Origin: Gammaproteobacteria bacterium
GTDB taxonomy: Bacteria; Pseudomonadota; Gammaproteobacteria; SZUA-229
Reading direction: 5' to 3'
Assembly: GCA_029881035.1 (NCBI GenBank)
Contig: JAOUNI010000002.1
Location: 1-64,000, forward strand
DNA: 64,000 nucleotides
Notes under the pieces: generated by a model
Told to the model about the DNA's origin: nothing
Seen by the model: the letters and a program-made list of their open reading frames with translations, nothing else
Databases searched by the model: none
Shown: positions 25,925 to 35,292 of the stretch, one piece after another
Layout of the letters: each line of letters begins with the position of its first letter
How positions within the stretch are numbered: position 1 is the stretch's first letter
Made by a program: the position numbers and the translations under genes

Positions 25925-27364
25925 TTAAGTAAAATAACTTTCATTCCACCACATATGCACTGCAATACTCGCTGCATAACCCAGTGCAATGACCGGCGTC
26001 CATTTAAGATGGCCGAAGAAAGTGTATTTACCCTGTGCCTGACCCATCAGCGCCACGCCCGCGGCTGAACCGATCGACAATAGAGAGCCACCAACACCGG
26101 CGGTCATGGTCACCAGCAGCCACTGTCCGGTCGACATGTGCGGCTCCATAGTCAGTACGGCAAACATCACCGGTATATTATCGACAATCGCTGAAAGCAA
26201 ACCGACAGCGATATTCGCATTGGTCGCACCCCATGATGTGTACATGATTTCAGACACCAACGACAGATAACCGAGGAAACCCAGACCACCGACGCACAAT
26301 ACAACGCCATAGAAGAAGAACAGCGTATCCCACTCGGCGCGGGCAATTTTGCTGAACACATCAAAGGCAACCACATCACCGATTTGTGCTTCTTCCTCTG
26401 GATTGCTACAACGCTGTGCGATACAACGGGAGTGCGTTCTTTTCAGGAAGTAACCAAAAAACTGCAAATAACCCAGACCTGTCAGCATGCCGATAACCGG
26501 TGGCAGGCCAAGGAAGTTGTGGAAACTAACCGCAGTCACGATGGTGAGCAGGAACAGTGCAATGATGCGTTTCGCGCCACGATAGGTGAAGGCTACTTCA
26601 TCGGCACCTGATGGCTGCTCATTCGGCACTGCAAAATGCATGATTGCAGCAGGTATCACAAAGTTAACCACCGAAGGAATGAATAAGGCAAAGAAGGTGA
26701 CAAAATCAACCATACCTTTCTGCCATACCATCAGCGTCGTAATATCACCGAAAGGTGAAAAGGCACCGCCAGCATTGGCACCAACAACGATGTTGATACA
26801 GGCCAGCGTGACAAATTTGGTATTGGTGCCACCCACGGCCAGTACTACGGCACACATCAACAATGCAGTAGTCAGGTTGTCGGCAACGGGTGAAATAAAG
26901 AATGCCAGTATGCCGGTCAGCCAGAATAATTTTCGGAAACCGAAACCTTTGCTAATCAACCAGGAGCGCAGAGCATCAAATACCCGGCGTTCTTCCATGG
27001 CGTTGATATAAGTCATCGCCACCAGCAGGAACAACATCAGCTCGGCGTATTCCAGCAGGTTGTGGCGCACCGCCATTTCTGCCATATGCGACATACCATG
27101 CTGCATGTAAACCCAGCCAATGGTACCCCAGATCAAACCGGCCGCAATGATGACCGGCTTGGATTTACGCAGATGCAGAAATTCTTCACCAATCACCAGT
27201 GCATAAGCAAAAACAAAAATAACGATGGCGAAAAAACCGACACCGCTATTGGTTAAATCAAGACGTGTCGCTTCGGTTGCGACTGCACCAGTGCTGGCCA
27301 TAGCCAGCCCGGGTAACATCACGGCAGCCAGAGCTAACCACGTTTTATTGAAGAGATTAAACAT
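25925..27364 (-). CDS. nhaD: Sodium:proton antiporter NhaD
   Basis: NhaD antiporters exchange cytoplasmic Na+ or Li+ for external H+ and are frequent in marine and haloalkaliphilic bacteria. The 479-residue product starts with a signal-like helix ending AMAS and has about 12 further hydrophobic segments. Family blocks include SPVADNLTTALLMCAVV, ANAGGAFSPFGDITTLMVWQKG and the C-terminal GGSLLSIGSAAGVALMGQ. Charged residues D and N within membrane segments are conserved candidates for ion binding. It follows the SLC13-type permease gene by 23 bases on the same strand, so the two are probably co-transcribed. Confidence 0.94.
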   Translation of the reverse strand: MFNLFNKTWLALAAVMLPGLAMASTGAVATEATRLDLTNSGVGFFAIVIFVFAYALVIGEEFLHLRKSKPVIIAAGLIWGTIGWVYMQHGMSHMAEMAVRHNLLEYAELMLFLLVAMTYINAMEERRVFDALRSWLISKGFGFRKLFWLTGILAFFISPVADNLTTALLMCAVVLAVGGTNTKFVTLACINIVVGANAGGAFSPFGDITTLMVWQKGMVDFVTFFALFIPSVVNFVIPAAIMHFAVPNEQPSGADEVAFTYRGAKRIIALFLLTIVTAVSFHNFLGLPPVIGMLTGLGYLQFFGYFLKRTHSRCIAQRCSNPEEEAQIGDVVAFDVFSKIARAEWDTLFFFYGVVLCVGGLGFLGYLSLVSEIMYTSWGATNANIAVGLLSAIVDNIPVMFAVLTMEPHMSTGQWLLVTMTAGVGGSLLSIGSAAGVALMGQAQGKYTFFGHLKWTPVIALGYAASIAVHMWWNESYFT

Positions 27365-27387
27365 AAACCAGTTCCTGGAAATTTAAA

Positions 27388-29361
27388 TCAGAAAATTAAA
27401 TTCATCATTAGCATCATAACAGTCAAAAACAACACCGTCATAATACCACCTGCTTTCATAAAGTCCGGTACGCGATAGCCGCCGGGGCCCATGATTAGCG
27501 CATTCACCTGATGCGTTGGGATGAGGAATGAGTTCGAAGTCGCAATTGCCACAGTCAAAGCAAAAACGGCCGGGTTCGCATCGACACCATTCGCCTGCAG
27601 ACTAATGGCGATATTCACCGCCAGTGGCACCAGCAAGACGGTAGCGCCGACATTCGACATCACCAGGGTAAAGAAGGTCGCCAATACAGCGATGGATAAC
27701 TGGATCACCCAGACGTCCATATCGCCCACGACTGACAATGTCTGCTCGGCAATCCAGCGAGCCGTACCCGAGGTTTCTACCGCCAGACCCAGCGGGATCA
27801 AACTCGCCAGCAGGAAAACGGTTTTCCACGAAACGGCTTTATAAGCTTCATCAATATTTAGTACGCCTGACAATACCATGCCGATAGCACCGGTCAGCAG
27901 GGCGACAGATAAGCGCAAATCACTAAATAGCACCATTGATAGCGCAATCACAAAGAAAAAGCCTGCCCAACCGACCTTGTGAGGACGAACTTCCTCATGC
28001 GGATATTCGGTGGTGACAACGACAAAGTTGGGGTCAGTTTCCAAACGCGCCAGAGCCGCCCAACTGGTGTGAACCACCAGCGTATCACCGGCTTCTAAAG
28101 GCAGATTTCTAATATCATCTCCTTCTACCAGCGTTTCGCCATCACGATGCAACGCCACCATGGCAATACCGTAAGTTTTACGCATCCATAAATCACGCGC
28201 ACTCTTACCAATCAAAGCAGAACCGGGGGGGATTACGATATCAGCAATACCTGATTTAGCGGATGACAGAGAATCAGCAAAAGTTTCCAGTTCGGTGCGC
28301 AATTCAAGTTTGTACTTTTCAGCAAAGGCCAGCAGGTTATTTGGTGACGCGAACACACCCAGCACGCTGCCATCTGTAATACCTGTATCACGGTCCAGAC
28401 CACCAGCGCCTACACGCAGGTCATCACCGCCACTACGAATCGCAACGACACGAATACGCTCGTCGTGTTCGATATCATTTAAATTAATGCCCACTAAACT
28501 ACTCTCTTTAGGCACGGCTAATTCGAACAGATCATAATCGATACCGTAAATTTTCTTGAAGTAATTCAGTGTATCGCCACCTTTTGTACCTTTCTCTGCG
28601 TCCGTTTTCGGCAGCACGTAACGCCCCATCAGCACAAAATAAATGATTCCGGCGGTTACCAGTGCCAGGCCAACGGGGGTCACCGAGAACAGCCCCCAGG
28701 TTTCCATCTGCTGTTCAGCTGGCAAAGCATGGTTCGAAGTCAGGATAAGATCATTGAGCAAAATTAATGGCGAGGATCCGACCATGGTCACGGTACCACC
28801 CAGAATGGCACAGAAACCCATCGGCATTAACAGGCGCGACATGGGCAGACCGGAGCGCGCTGAAATACGACTCACCACTGGCAGGAATAAGGCGGCGGCA
28901 CCGACGTTCTGCATGAACGAGGAAATAAAACCGACGGTGCCCGAAATAATTGGGATGATACGAGTTTCAGTTTTACCACCTATTTTAAGGATAAAGGCCG
29001 CTACCGTGGTCATCAGGCCCGTTTTATCCAGACCGGCACCAATAATCATCACCGCTATGATCGACATTACCGCGTTACTGGAAAAGCCGTTGAAGATCTT
29101 CTGGGTATCGACCAGCCCCTGTTCCAGCCCCATAACCGGGGCCAGCAAGGTAGTCAGGCCGAGTAACACCATAATACTGACCGCAGCCACATCAACGCCC
29201 ACGACTTCAAAGGCAAATAAATAAATAGTCAGCATTAATAGCGAGGCCACCCAGGCTATCTCGATGGTCGGGGTATATGAAGTCAGCCAGAGTGCACCCA
29301 GCGCAAAAACAACAGCTGCGATGATTTTTTTCATCGGTAATGATTTTTTTTCTTCAGTCAT
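27388..29361 (-). CDS. SLC13/DASS-type permease with two RCK_C (TrkA-C) domains
   Basis: This is a 657-residue membrane protein. Two hydrophobic halves of about five or six helices each flank a cytoplasmic region at about residues 270-450. That region holds two TrkA-C/RCK_C modules (around YDLFELAVPKESSLVGINL and IADIVIPPGSALIGKSARDL), each ending in a GD-x-L strand. The membrane parts contain the divalent-anion:Na+ symporter patterns MQNVGAAALFLPVVSRIS and MSNVGATVLLVPLAVNIA. Members move dicarboxylates, sulfate or similar anions with Na+, and the substrate is not determined. It is the first gene before nhaD and is divergent from a LysR regulator at 29504. Confidence 0.9.
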   Translation of the reverse strand: MTEEKKSLPMKKIIAAVVFALGALWLTSYTPTIEIAWVASLLMLTIYLFAFEVVGVDVAAVSIMVLLGLTTLLAPVMGLEQGLVDTQKIFNGFSSNAVMSIIAVMIIGAGLDKTGLMTTVAAFILKIGGKTETRIIPIISGTVGFISSFMQNVGAAALFLPVVSRISARSGLPMSRLLMPMGFCAILGGTVTMVGSSPLILLNDLILTSNHALPAEQQMETWGLFSVTPVGLALVTAGIIYFVLMGRYVLPKTDAEKGTKGGDTLNYFKKIYGIDYDLFELAVPKESSLVGINLNDIEHDERIRVVAIRSGGDDLRVGAGGLDRDTGITDGSVLGVFASPNNLLAFAEKYKLELRTELETFADSLSSAKSGIADIVIPPGSALIGKSARDLWMRKTYGIAMVALHRDGETLVEGDDIRNLPLEAGDTLVVHTSWAALARLETDPNFVVVTTEYPHEEVRPHKVGWAGFFFVIALSMVLFSDLRLSVALLTGAIGMVLSGVLNIDEAYKAVSWKTVFLLASLIPLGLAVETSGTARWIAEQTLSVVGDMDVWVIQLSIAVLATFFTLVMSNVGATVLLVPLAVNIAISLQANGVDANPAVFALTVAIATSNSFLIPTHQVNALIMGPGGYRVPDFMKAGGIMTVLFLTVMMLMMNLIF

Positions 29362-29503
29362 AATTGTTGAATATGGTTATTGAGAGGGAATTAGGATTTT
29401 TAGAGGCGCGAATTCTAGTCAACTAGACCTAAACTGAAAAGCGAAATAAAATACCCGCTATGAACAAAAATTTAGCACAGCAAGTACAGGCAAACTAATC
29501 AGC

Positions 29504-30337
29504 ATGGATATCGAGCACCTCAAAACGTTTCTCGAAGTCGAGCGTATGCGCAATTTTCGCAAGGCCGCGGAAAATCTGTGTATTTCCCCGTCTGCGATTA
29601 GCGCGCGCATCCGCCAGCTTGAACAAACCATCGGCCTGGTTCTATTCCGGCGTGACCGACAGACAGTCAGCCTGACTCAGGCCGGTGAACGTTTTGAGCG
29701 CCATGCGCGTTTTATCCTGAGCGCATGGGAACATGCACACCAGGAAATTGCACTCAGCAAACAAATCGATAAGCATCTGGTGGTAGCCGGCGTCAACAGT
29801 TTGTGGGAAATCCTTCTGCAGGGCTGGCTCAATGACATTCACTGTCATTCGCCATTAATTGGTCTCCGAGCCGAATCCAGCACATCCAAACGCATCGCGC
29901 AGAAACTGGAACAGGGTGCCATTGACCTTGGTTTTATCTATGAACCTCCCCAGCTCAGGGAAATGGTGGTACAGGAAGTGGGCAATGTCGCCCTGATCAT
30001 GGTCAGCAGTGAACCAGACCAGAAAGCTGATGATGCACTGACTGATGGCTATGTTCGCGTCGACTGGGGCACACTGTTTACCAGCCTGCACGAAAATTAT
30101 TTCCCTCAGCGCCCGATCGCCGCGGTCCGTGCCAATGTCGGTAGTATTGCCCTTGGCCTGATTGAAAGTTGTGGTGGTGCCGCCTATTTACCCACTTCGA
30201 TGGTCAGGCACAAACTGGATCAGGGTAAACTCTTCAGGGTTAACGACGCCCCCGAAATTCCTCTAAAAGCTTATGCGGTCTTCTCTATGCATGGCGAACA
30301 TCGCCGTTTGATTGAGCAGCTACTACAAACACTGTAG
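29504..30337 (+). CDS. LysR family transcriptional regulator (HdfR-like)
   Basis: This is a 277-residue DNA-binding regulator. The N-terminal helix-turn-helix reads MDIEHLKTFLEVERMRNFRKAAENLCISPSAIS in short segments typical of LysR proteins, followed by the linker helix RIRQLEQTIGLVLFRR. An effector-binding domain covers about 90-277. The N-terminus is closest in pattern to HdfR. It is transcribed divergently from the SLC13-nhaD pair with 142 bases between, the usual arrangement of a LysR protein and its targets. Regulation of those transporters is inferred. Confidence 0.9.
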   Translation: MDIEHLKTFLEVERMRNFRKAAENLCISPSAISARIRQLEQTIGLVLFRRDRQTVSLTQAGERFERHARFILSAWEHAHQEIALSKQIDKHLVVAGVNSLWEILLQGWLNDIHCHSPLIGLRAESSTSKRIAQKLEQGAIDLGFIYEPPQLREMVVQEVGNVALIMVSSEPDQKADDALTDGYVRVDWGTLFTSLHENYFPQRPIAAVRANVGSIALGLIESCGGAAYLPTSMVRHKLDQGKLFRVNDAPEIPLKAYAVFSMHGEHRRLIEQLLQTL

Positions 30338-30561
30338 CTAGCAGACAAAAGGGACTCATTAGCACAGGCGGCTCACCTGAAGAGCGTGTTCGGAAGGTTA
30401 ATCAGCAATAATTCAGGTTGCCATCTGGTAAAACCCGGTTCTCATGGCCTGGGGATCACCGGATTGATTAAAAATCCTTTTTAACCCAAATCAATTTCCC
30501 GGGCTTCAAAATCACCTAGAATCAGCCTCCATATTCAACTCACTAAAATCCACCAACACAT

Positions 30562-31305
30562 ATGGATGCACCCGTCACCTTAACGTCCGCTTTCCTGCTA
30601 GGCCTATTCACTACGCTACATTGTGTCGGCATGTGCGGTGGCATCATCGGCGCATTGAGCCTCAGCCTGCCTGCAAAAATACGCGACAACAAACTCCAGC
30701 TGCTATTTTTTGTTGGCACTTATAATCTTGGCCGCATTATGAGTTACAGCCTGGCGGGTTTACTGGCCGGGTCACTGGGCATGAGCGTATTAACCTCTGC
30801 CAGTTTTGAACAGGGACATCAGGTACTGCAATACATTGGTGTCAGCATGATGATCGCGGTCGGCCTGTACCTCTCCGGCTGGCTACCACAGCTCGCCAGG
30901 GTCGAGAAAATAGGCATTCCACTGTGGAAAAAAATCGAGCCCATCGGCCGACACCTGTTACCCGTATCCAGCCCGATCAAAGCACTGGGCTATGGCCTGA
31001 TCTGGGGCTGGCTACCCTGCGGCATGGTCTATTTTGTACTGATCTGGGCCTTGTCCGCCGGCTCTGCCCTGCAGGGTGCGGCCATCATGCTGGCCTTTGG
31101 CCTGGGTACATTGCCGACCCTGATGACCGCCGGTTTCATGACTTCACAGCTGACGCGATTCGCCGCCAACCCCAAAATCCGTAGCCTCGCTGGCCTGCTT
31201 ATTATCGCCATGGCCATCGGCAGCCTGTTCATTCCTATGGAACATCAGGCGCATAACGATGGTCAAATTGAACAAATGGATCACACTAACCATCATCACC
31301 ACTAG
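30562..31305 (+). CDS. Sulfite exporter TauE/SafE-like (DsbD_2 type) membrane protein with His-rich tail
   Basis: This is a 247-residue inner-membrane protein with six hydrophobic helices. The motif TTLHCVGMCGG in the first helix and WGWLPCGMVYF in the fourth are typical of the CcdA/DsbD_2-like SafE group. Some of these act in copper export or cytochrome oxidase maturation. The C-terminus ends HTNHHHH, after several other histidines, which suggests metal binding. It is followed after 17 bases by the oxygenase-like gene and heads a four-gene same-strand run. Confidence 0.88.
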   Translation: MDAPVTLTSAFLLGLFTTLHCVGMCGGIIGALSLSLPAKIRDNKLQLLFFVGTYNLGRIMSYSLAGLLAGSLGMSVLTSASFEQGHQVLQYIGVSMMIAVGLYLSGWLPQLARVEKIGIPLWKKIEPIGRHLLPVSSPIKALGYGLIWGWLPCGMVYFVLIWALSAGSALQGAAIMLAFGLGTLPTLMTAGFMTSQLTRFAANPKIRSLAGLLIIAMAIGSLFIPMEHQAHNDGQIEQMDHTNHHHH

Positions 31306-31322
31306 ATACGGTTCTACAGTTT

Positions 31323-31877
31323 ATGAATGACCAATTAAAAAAATGGGCTAATCAGGACGATATTTATGTCGTCCATTCAGCCCGCCTGAAAAAACTCAAT
31401 CCTGCTTTTTCAAAAGGCTTTTTCGAGCATTACCAGCGCGACGATGTTGAGCGCACACACCTGTTTAACGGTCGTTATGAAAACACCTATTTAAATGAGC
31501 AGCACATACCCGAATTGTTACAGCTCAAACAGGAAGCGTGCCATTTTGCCAATATGATACTGGGCACCGAAGACATTGAGATGGGCTACTGGTTTAATCA
31601 CATGCCGCCAGGGGCTGTTACTACCTCACATCGCCATGATGACGACGACGAATTACTGTCTGCGGCCTACTACATCTCTGTGCCAGAAAACTCCGGTGAC
31701 TTTATCATTCACACCAGCAATATTCCTGCGAAAAGCGAAACCATAAGAATCACGCCAACAGAAGGCAGTTTTCTATTTTTCAAGCCCAGCATGGTCCATG
31801 AAGTGACAGAAAACCTGAGCGACCAGCACCGATTTTCCATCGGCATTAATTTCGGCCAGAGAAATCGGGAAGATTAA
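31323..31877 (+). CDS. Putative 2OG-Fe(II) oxygenase-like double-stranded beta-helix protein
   Basis: This is a 184-residue cytoplasmic protein. It has a plausible metal triad, HxD at H105 and D107 within SHRHDDDDE and a distal His at H159 in SMVHEVTEN, plus R170 as a candidate 2-oxoglutarate contact. The strands YYISVPENSGDFIIH and EGSFLFFKPSMVHEV fit the 2OG-FeII_Oxy_5 (PF13759-like) pattern. No substrate is implied. It sits 17 bases after the SafE-like gene. Confidence 0.72.
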   Translation: MNDQLKKWANQDDIYVVHSARLKKLNPAFSKGFFEHYQRDDVERTHLFNGRYENTYLNEQHIPELLQLKQEACHFANMILGTEDIEMGYWFNHMPPGAVTTSHRHDDDDELLSAAYYISVPENSGDFIIHTSNIPAKSETIRITPTEGSFLFFKPSMVHEVTENLSDQHRFSIGINFGQRNRED

Positions 31878-31930
31878 CCTTTTAACCGGGATCGTTCATA
31901 CCCGCTGTTGTTCTGTTATTATTAAAGCCA

Positions 31931-32383
31931 ATGTCGCAAAAGCAAATAGACAACCCAAAAATTTCTGCCACTGAGCCCCCTGAAACAAAGTCTCGACCTC
32001 GACGTCGATTCAGCGGTCTGATTGTATTTGGTTTTTTTGTCGCTATTGCATTTACCGCTAGCTATAAACCATCGATTGAAATAACTTATTGCACAACAGA
32101 AACCCTGTCACCCAAACCTGCTGTCATCATGCTCGGCGCATCCTGGTGCCCCTATTGTTACAAAGCACGAAAATATTTCGTCGAAAATCAAATTAGCTAC
32201 TGTGAATATGACATCGAAGATGATGGCAGAGGTGCTCAGATGTACTCGCAGATCAATAATCGTTCAAATATTCCTGGCATGCAGCCCCTGGGTATCCCGA
32301 TATTATTCATTGGCAAATATCAATTCAGCGGATTCGAAGAACACAACATCAAAAAAGCACTAGCAACAATTCAACCATTATGA
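31931..32383 (+). CDS. Membrane-anchored glutaredoxin-like protein
   Basis: This is a 150-residue protein with a basic N-terminal segment, one hydrophobic helix at about 28-44, and a glutaredoxin domain at about 62-148. The active site is CPYC (C73-C76) within GASWCPYCYKARKYF, and the cis-proline region reads PLGIPILFIG. Ordinary glutaredoxins are soluble and about 85 residues long. Positive residues before the helix suggest that the domain faces the periplasm, which is unusual for a glutaredoxin. The last 4 bases overlap the TerB-like gene. Confidence 0.82.
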   Translation: MSQKQIDNPKISATEPPETKSRPRRRFSGLIVFGFFVAIAFTASYKPSIEITYCTTETLSPKPAVIMLGASWCPYCYKARKYFVENQISYCEYDIEDDGRGAQMYSQINNRSNIPGMQPLGIPILFIGKYQFSGFEEHNIKKALATIQPL

Positions 32384-32838
32384 TTTTACGCATTAAACAG
32401 TTTTTTGAGTCACACTTGCTCATCAGCGAAACCACATCACAAACAGATATTGATCACAAGCTCAAACTTTGCTGCGCGGCTTTGATGCTCGATGTTGTGC
32501 ATGTTGATGGCGTGACTCACGACAACGAGCTGGAAAAAATTCGCCATGCTCTGCAACAACAATTTGATATTAGCGAGACTGAAATAGAAGAATTATTAGC
32601 GATCGCTCACGAAGAGAAAAACAGCGCAGCTGATTATTATCGATTCACTTCCTTGATCAATCAGCATTATTCACAGCAGCAGAAAATATTTTTAGTTCGG
32701 CAGCTCTGGCATATCGCCTATGCCGACAATCAGCTCGATAAATTTGAAGAACATCTAGTCAGAAAATTAGCTGAACTGTTACATGTGCCACATCGGCATT
32801 TCATACAGACCAAACACCAAGCTGAAAACAACACATAA
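32380..32838 (+). CDS. TerB-like (tellurite resistance TerB family) protein
   Basis: This is a 152-residue helical protein. The stretch LCCAALMLDVVHVDGVTHDNELEKIRHAL and the later LVRQLWHIAYADNQLDKFEEHLVRKLAELL match the TerB fold, with acidic residues after each A-D-hydrophobic helix that may bind divalent metal. The start overlaps the glutaredoxin stop (ATGA), indicating coupled translation. No other ter genes are here, so the tellurite name should not be read as function. Confidence 0.8.
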   Translation: MILRIKQFFESHLLISETTSQTDIDHKLKLCCAALMLDVVHVDGVTHDNELEKIRHALQQQFDISETEIEELLAIAHEEKNSAADYYRFTSLINQHYSQQQKIFLVRQLWHIAYADNQLDKFEEHLVRKLAELLHVPHRHFIQTKHQAENNT

Positions 32839-32853
32839 AACCCGGTACATCAA

Positions 32854-33600
32854 TTAATGCAAAGTACTTTCAGAACCCCACATTTGATCGTATCTTTCTA
32901 CTACCTCACGCACAACCTGTGGATAACCAATAATATCCATCTGCTTCATACCTTCCCTGAAAAACTCTCGCGCGTCATTCGGTAAATTCTTCACCAGACC
33001 ATCATAGGCGGCTTCGATTAATTTCGGCTCATGACTTCGAGTCGCGATAATACCGTAATTGATATGTAAAATACGCCACGGTCGCATAGGATTAGTTTGC
33101 TCCAGATCTTGCCGAACTGTATCTGATACAACCTCAATGATCGTCGCCATCACCCGAGTCAGCTCCGCCAGCTGTTCAGGCCTTCTTAATTCATTGGCAT
33201 AATCGGCCAGTGCATTGACGATCAGATCGAGCTTATCCAGCCTACCACCACAATGCGCCACCCACATTGCCACCGGTAAGGTTAAGCGCATCAAAGCCCG
33301 ACTTTGAATAGCCGAGCCTGTACCTGATGCTGCCTGAAGATGGCCAATCAAACCTTCAATCAGCGTCAACACATAATCTCCAATCTGACTGATATCTTTC
33401 TGCTCAACCATATTTTCTGATGATTCAGATAAAATGTCCGCCTCTGCACGCTGCATCACATCAATCGCCTGCCTCATCGCTGCCAGCATATGTTCGGGAG
33501 AACTTTCCGCGTCCTGTGCCAGCGGTGATGCATCTATGCCACCTTCAACCGCCTGTTCAAACATGCTTCTGAAATGTTTTGCGTTAAATGAAAAATCCAT
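32854..33600 (-). CDS. Conserved hypothetical protein, alpha-helical
   Basis: This is about 248 residues from the start at 33600 (MDFSFNAKHFRSMFEQAVEGG). An upstream in-frame start at 33681 adds 27 less likely residues. It is predicted to be soluble and helical, with no signal peptide and no membrane helix. Blocks such as LTLPVAMWVAHCGGRLDKLDLIVNALADYAN and PWRILHINYGIIATRSHEP are distinctive, but I do not recognise a named family. It is convergent with the TerB-like gene and divergent from gloA. Confidence 0.65.
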   Translation of the reverse strand: MDFSFNAKHFRSMFEQAVEGGIDASPLAQDAESSPEHMLAAMRQAIDVMQRAEADILSESSENMVEQKDISQIGDYVLTLIEGLIGHLQAASGTGSAIQSRALMRLTLPVAMWVAHCGGRLDKLDLIVNALADYANELRRPEQLAELTRVMATIIEVVSDTVRQDLEQTNPMRPWRILHINYGIIATRSHEPKLIEAAYDGLVKNLPNDAREFFREGMKQMDIIGYPQVVREVVERYDQMWGSESTLH

Positions 33601-33712
33601 GATCTTGATTCTATTGTTATGTATTTCTGGTAAGTTCGAAAAAGTGCAGGCATACTCCGACACTAATGTGAAATGTATCATAACTATATCCTTTAATAAC
33701 TAGAAGAAAACC

Positions 33713-34096
33713 ATGCGATTACTGCACACCATGTTACGTGTCGGCGATCTGGATCAATCGATCAAGTTCTACACCGAAATTCTCGGTATGAGACTACTAC
33801 GCCGGAAGGATTATCCCGAGGGTAAATTCACTCTGGCCTTTCTTGGCTACGGTGATGAAAAAGAAAATACCGTACTGGAACTGACTTATAACTGGGATAT
33901 ATCCAGCTACGATCTTGGCAATGGTTTTGGCCACCTCGCTATCGAAGTCAATAATGTTTACCAGGCCACAGAACAAATTCGTCAGCAAGGCGGGAAAATT
34001 CTACGTGATGCCGGCCCAATGAATGCGGGCAATACCATCATTGCATTTGTGGAAGATCCAGACGGTTATCAGATTGAACTTCTAGCTAAAGACTAA
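33713..34096 (+). CDS. gloA: Lactoylglutathione lyase (glyoxalase I)
   Basis: This enzyme isomerises the methylglyoxal-glutathione hemithioacetal to S-lactoylglutathione. The 127-residue product is the size of the bacterial nickel/zinc-type enzyme. Metal ligands are visible at H5 ([14 protein letters not shown]), E in [11 protein letters not shown] in [10 protein letters not shown], and E in GYQIELL. It detoxifies methylglyoxal in the cytoplasm. It stands alone, with no gloB nearby. Confidence 0.96.
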   Translation: MRLLHTMLRVGDLDQSIKFYTEILGMRLLRRKDYPEGKFTLAFLGYGDEKENTVLELTYNWDISSYDLGNGFGHLAIEVNNVYQATEQIRQQGGKILRDAGPMNAGNTIIAFVEDPDGYQIELLAKD

Positions 34097-34131
34097 CCAG
34101 TAAATCCATGCGTTAACGTAGATAGTAAAAA

Positions 34132-34803
34132 ATGAGACAAAAAACGATGATGTCATGGAGCAGTGGCAAAGATAGTGCATGGGCCCTGTATCAATTGCAG
34201 AATAATCCAGAAATTGATTTAGTTGGCCTTTTCTGCACCATCAATAAAGAATTCAATCGGGTAACCATGCATGGTGTAAGAGTTGAGCTATTACAAAAAC
34301 AAGCAGACAACATTGGCCTTCCCCTTGAGATAATTGAAATACCTTACCCATGCAGTAATATTGAATATGAACAAATAATGGGCGAGTTCGTAGAAAAAGC
34401 AAAAAAAATGCACATTGAGAACTTTGCTTTCGGTGATTTATTTCTAGAGGAAGTACGTAACTATAGAGAAGAAAAATTAAAAAACTCCGGAATTAAAGCT
34501 ATTTTTCCCATCTGGGGCATACCCACAGATGAACTATCAAGAAAAATGATAACCAATGGCCTGAGAACGATAATCACATGCATTAATCCAAAACAAACTC
34601 CTGATAAATTTATTGGCAAAGAGTTTGATGATAACTTTTTAGCTTCGTTACCTGAAACTATTGACCCCTGCGGTGAAAATGGGGAATTTCATAGCTTTGT
34701 TTTTGATGGCCCTATGTTTAAAGAAAAAATAAACATTGTTCTCGGCGATATTGTACAACGTGATGACTTTGTATTTGCGGACATTTTATTAGAAAACAGT
34801 TAA
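34132..34803 (+). CDS. PP-loop ATP pyrophosphatase (diphthine-ammonia ligase-like)
   Basis: This is a 223-residue adenine-nucleotide alpha-hydrolase-like protein. The PP-loop SSGKDSA lies at residues 10-16, which is the signature of N-type ATP pyrophosphatases. The C-terminal blocks FGDLFLEEVRNYREE and DPCGENGEFHSFVFDGP match the diphthine-ammonia ligase (Dph6-like) family. Bacteria do not make diphthamide, so the substrate is unknown. The gene is noticeably AT-rich compared with gloA. Confidence 0.85.
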   Translation: MRQKTMMSWSSGKDSAWALYQLQNNPEIDLVGLFCTINKEFNRVTMHGVRVELLQKQADNIGLPLEIIEIPYPCSNIEYEQIMGEFVEKAKKMHIENFAFGDLFLEEVRNYREEKLKNSGIKAIFPIWGIPTDELSRKMITNGLRTIITCINPKQTPDKFIGKEFDDNFLASLPETIDPCGENGEFHSFVFDGPMFKEKINIVLGDIVQRDDFVFADILLENS

Positions 34804-34905
34804 TATCATATTCTTTTTTACATACTCAATAAGTAAAAAATCATTTTGTATGTTGAACATTTCTAAAACCATAAAAATAGCATTGATATAAATGAGAATT
34901 AACAA

Positions 34906-35184
34906 ATGATAAAAACAGAAAAAATGCCAATATGGGTGTTCCTCGCATTTTCAAGCATCGAAACAAGAAAAGGTGCTTTGATACTTATTAATGCCTGTGT
35001 AATATTTTCAATCTATTGCATTCCTTTCCCCCTGTTTTTTGAAGACAATGAATTAATTAAAGCCATATTCCTGATTGATGACTGGAGCTGGATTGCAATG
35101 ATGGCACCAATGTCACTCTGGTACTGGATCAGCCTGAAGTGGGTAGATAAAAACTCAGGTTGGAAAGAATCTTCGCCGGATTAA
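34906..35184 (+). CDS. Small hypothetical membrane protein
   Basis: This is a 92-residue protein with two hydrophobic segments at about 23-42 and 54-76 and an aromatic-rich second helix (DDWSWIAMMAPMSLWYWISL). No family is recognised. It lies between the PP-loop gene and rnd on the same strand, separated by about 100 bases on each side. The reading frame has AT-rich codons like the preceding gene. Confidence 0.55.
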   Translation: MIKTEKMPIWVFLAFSSIETRKGALILINACVIFSIYCIPFPLFFEDNELIKAIFLIDDWSWIAMMAPMSLWYWISLKWVDKNSGWKESSPD

Positions 35185-35292
35185 TGATTAAGAGCAATCA
35201 ACCGGCATACATCTGATTACGCTTCGTGAATCATATCAACCACTGCCGATATTGCACTGGCATGATACTTCACTAGTATATAACCTCCCTCC

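Noticed and set aside
30470-30530. Possible FNR box before the SafE-like gene
   Set aside because: TTGAT is present, but its partner half is poor (AATCC instead of ATCAA).
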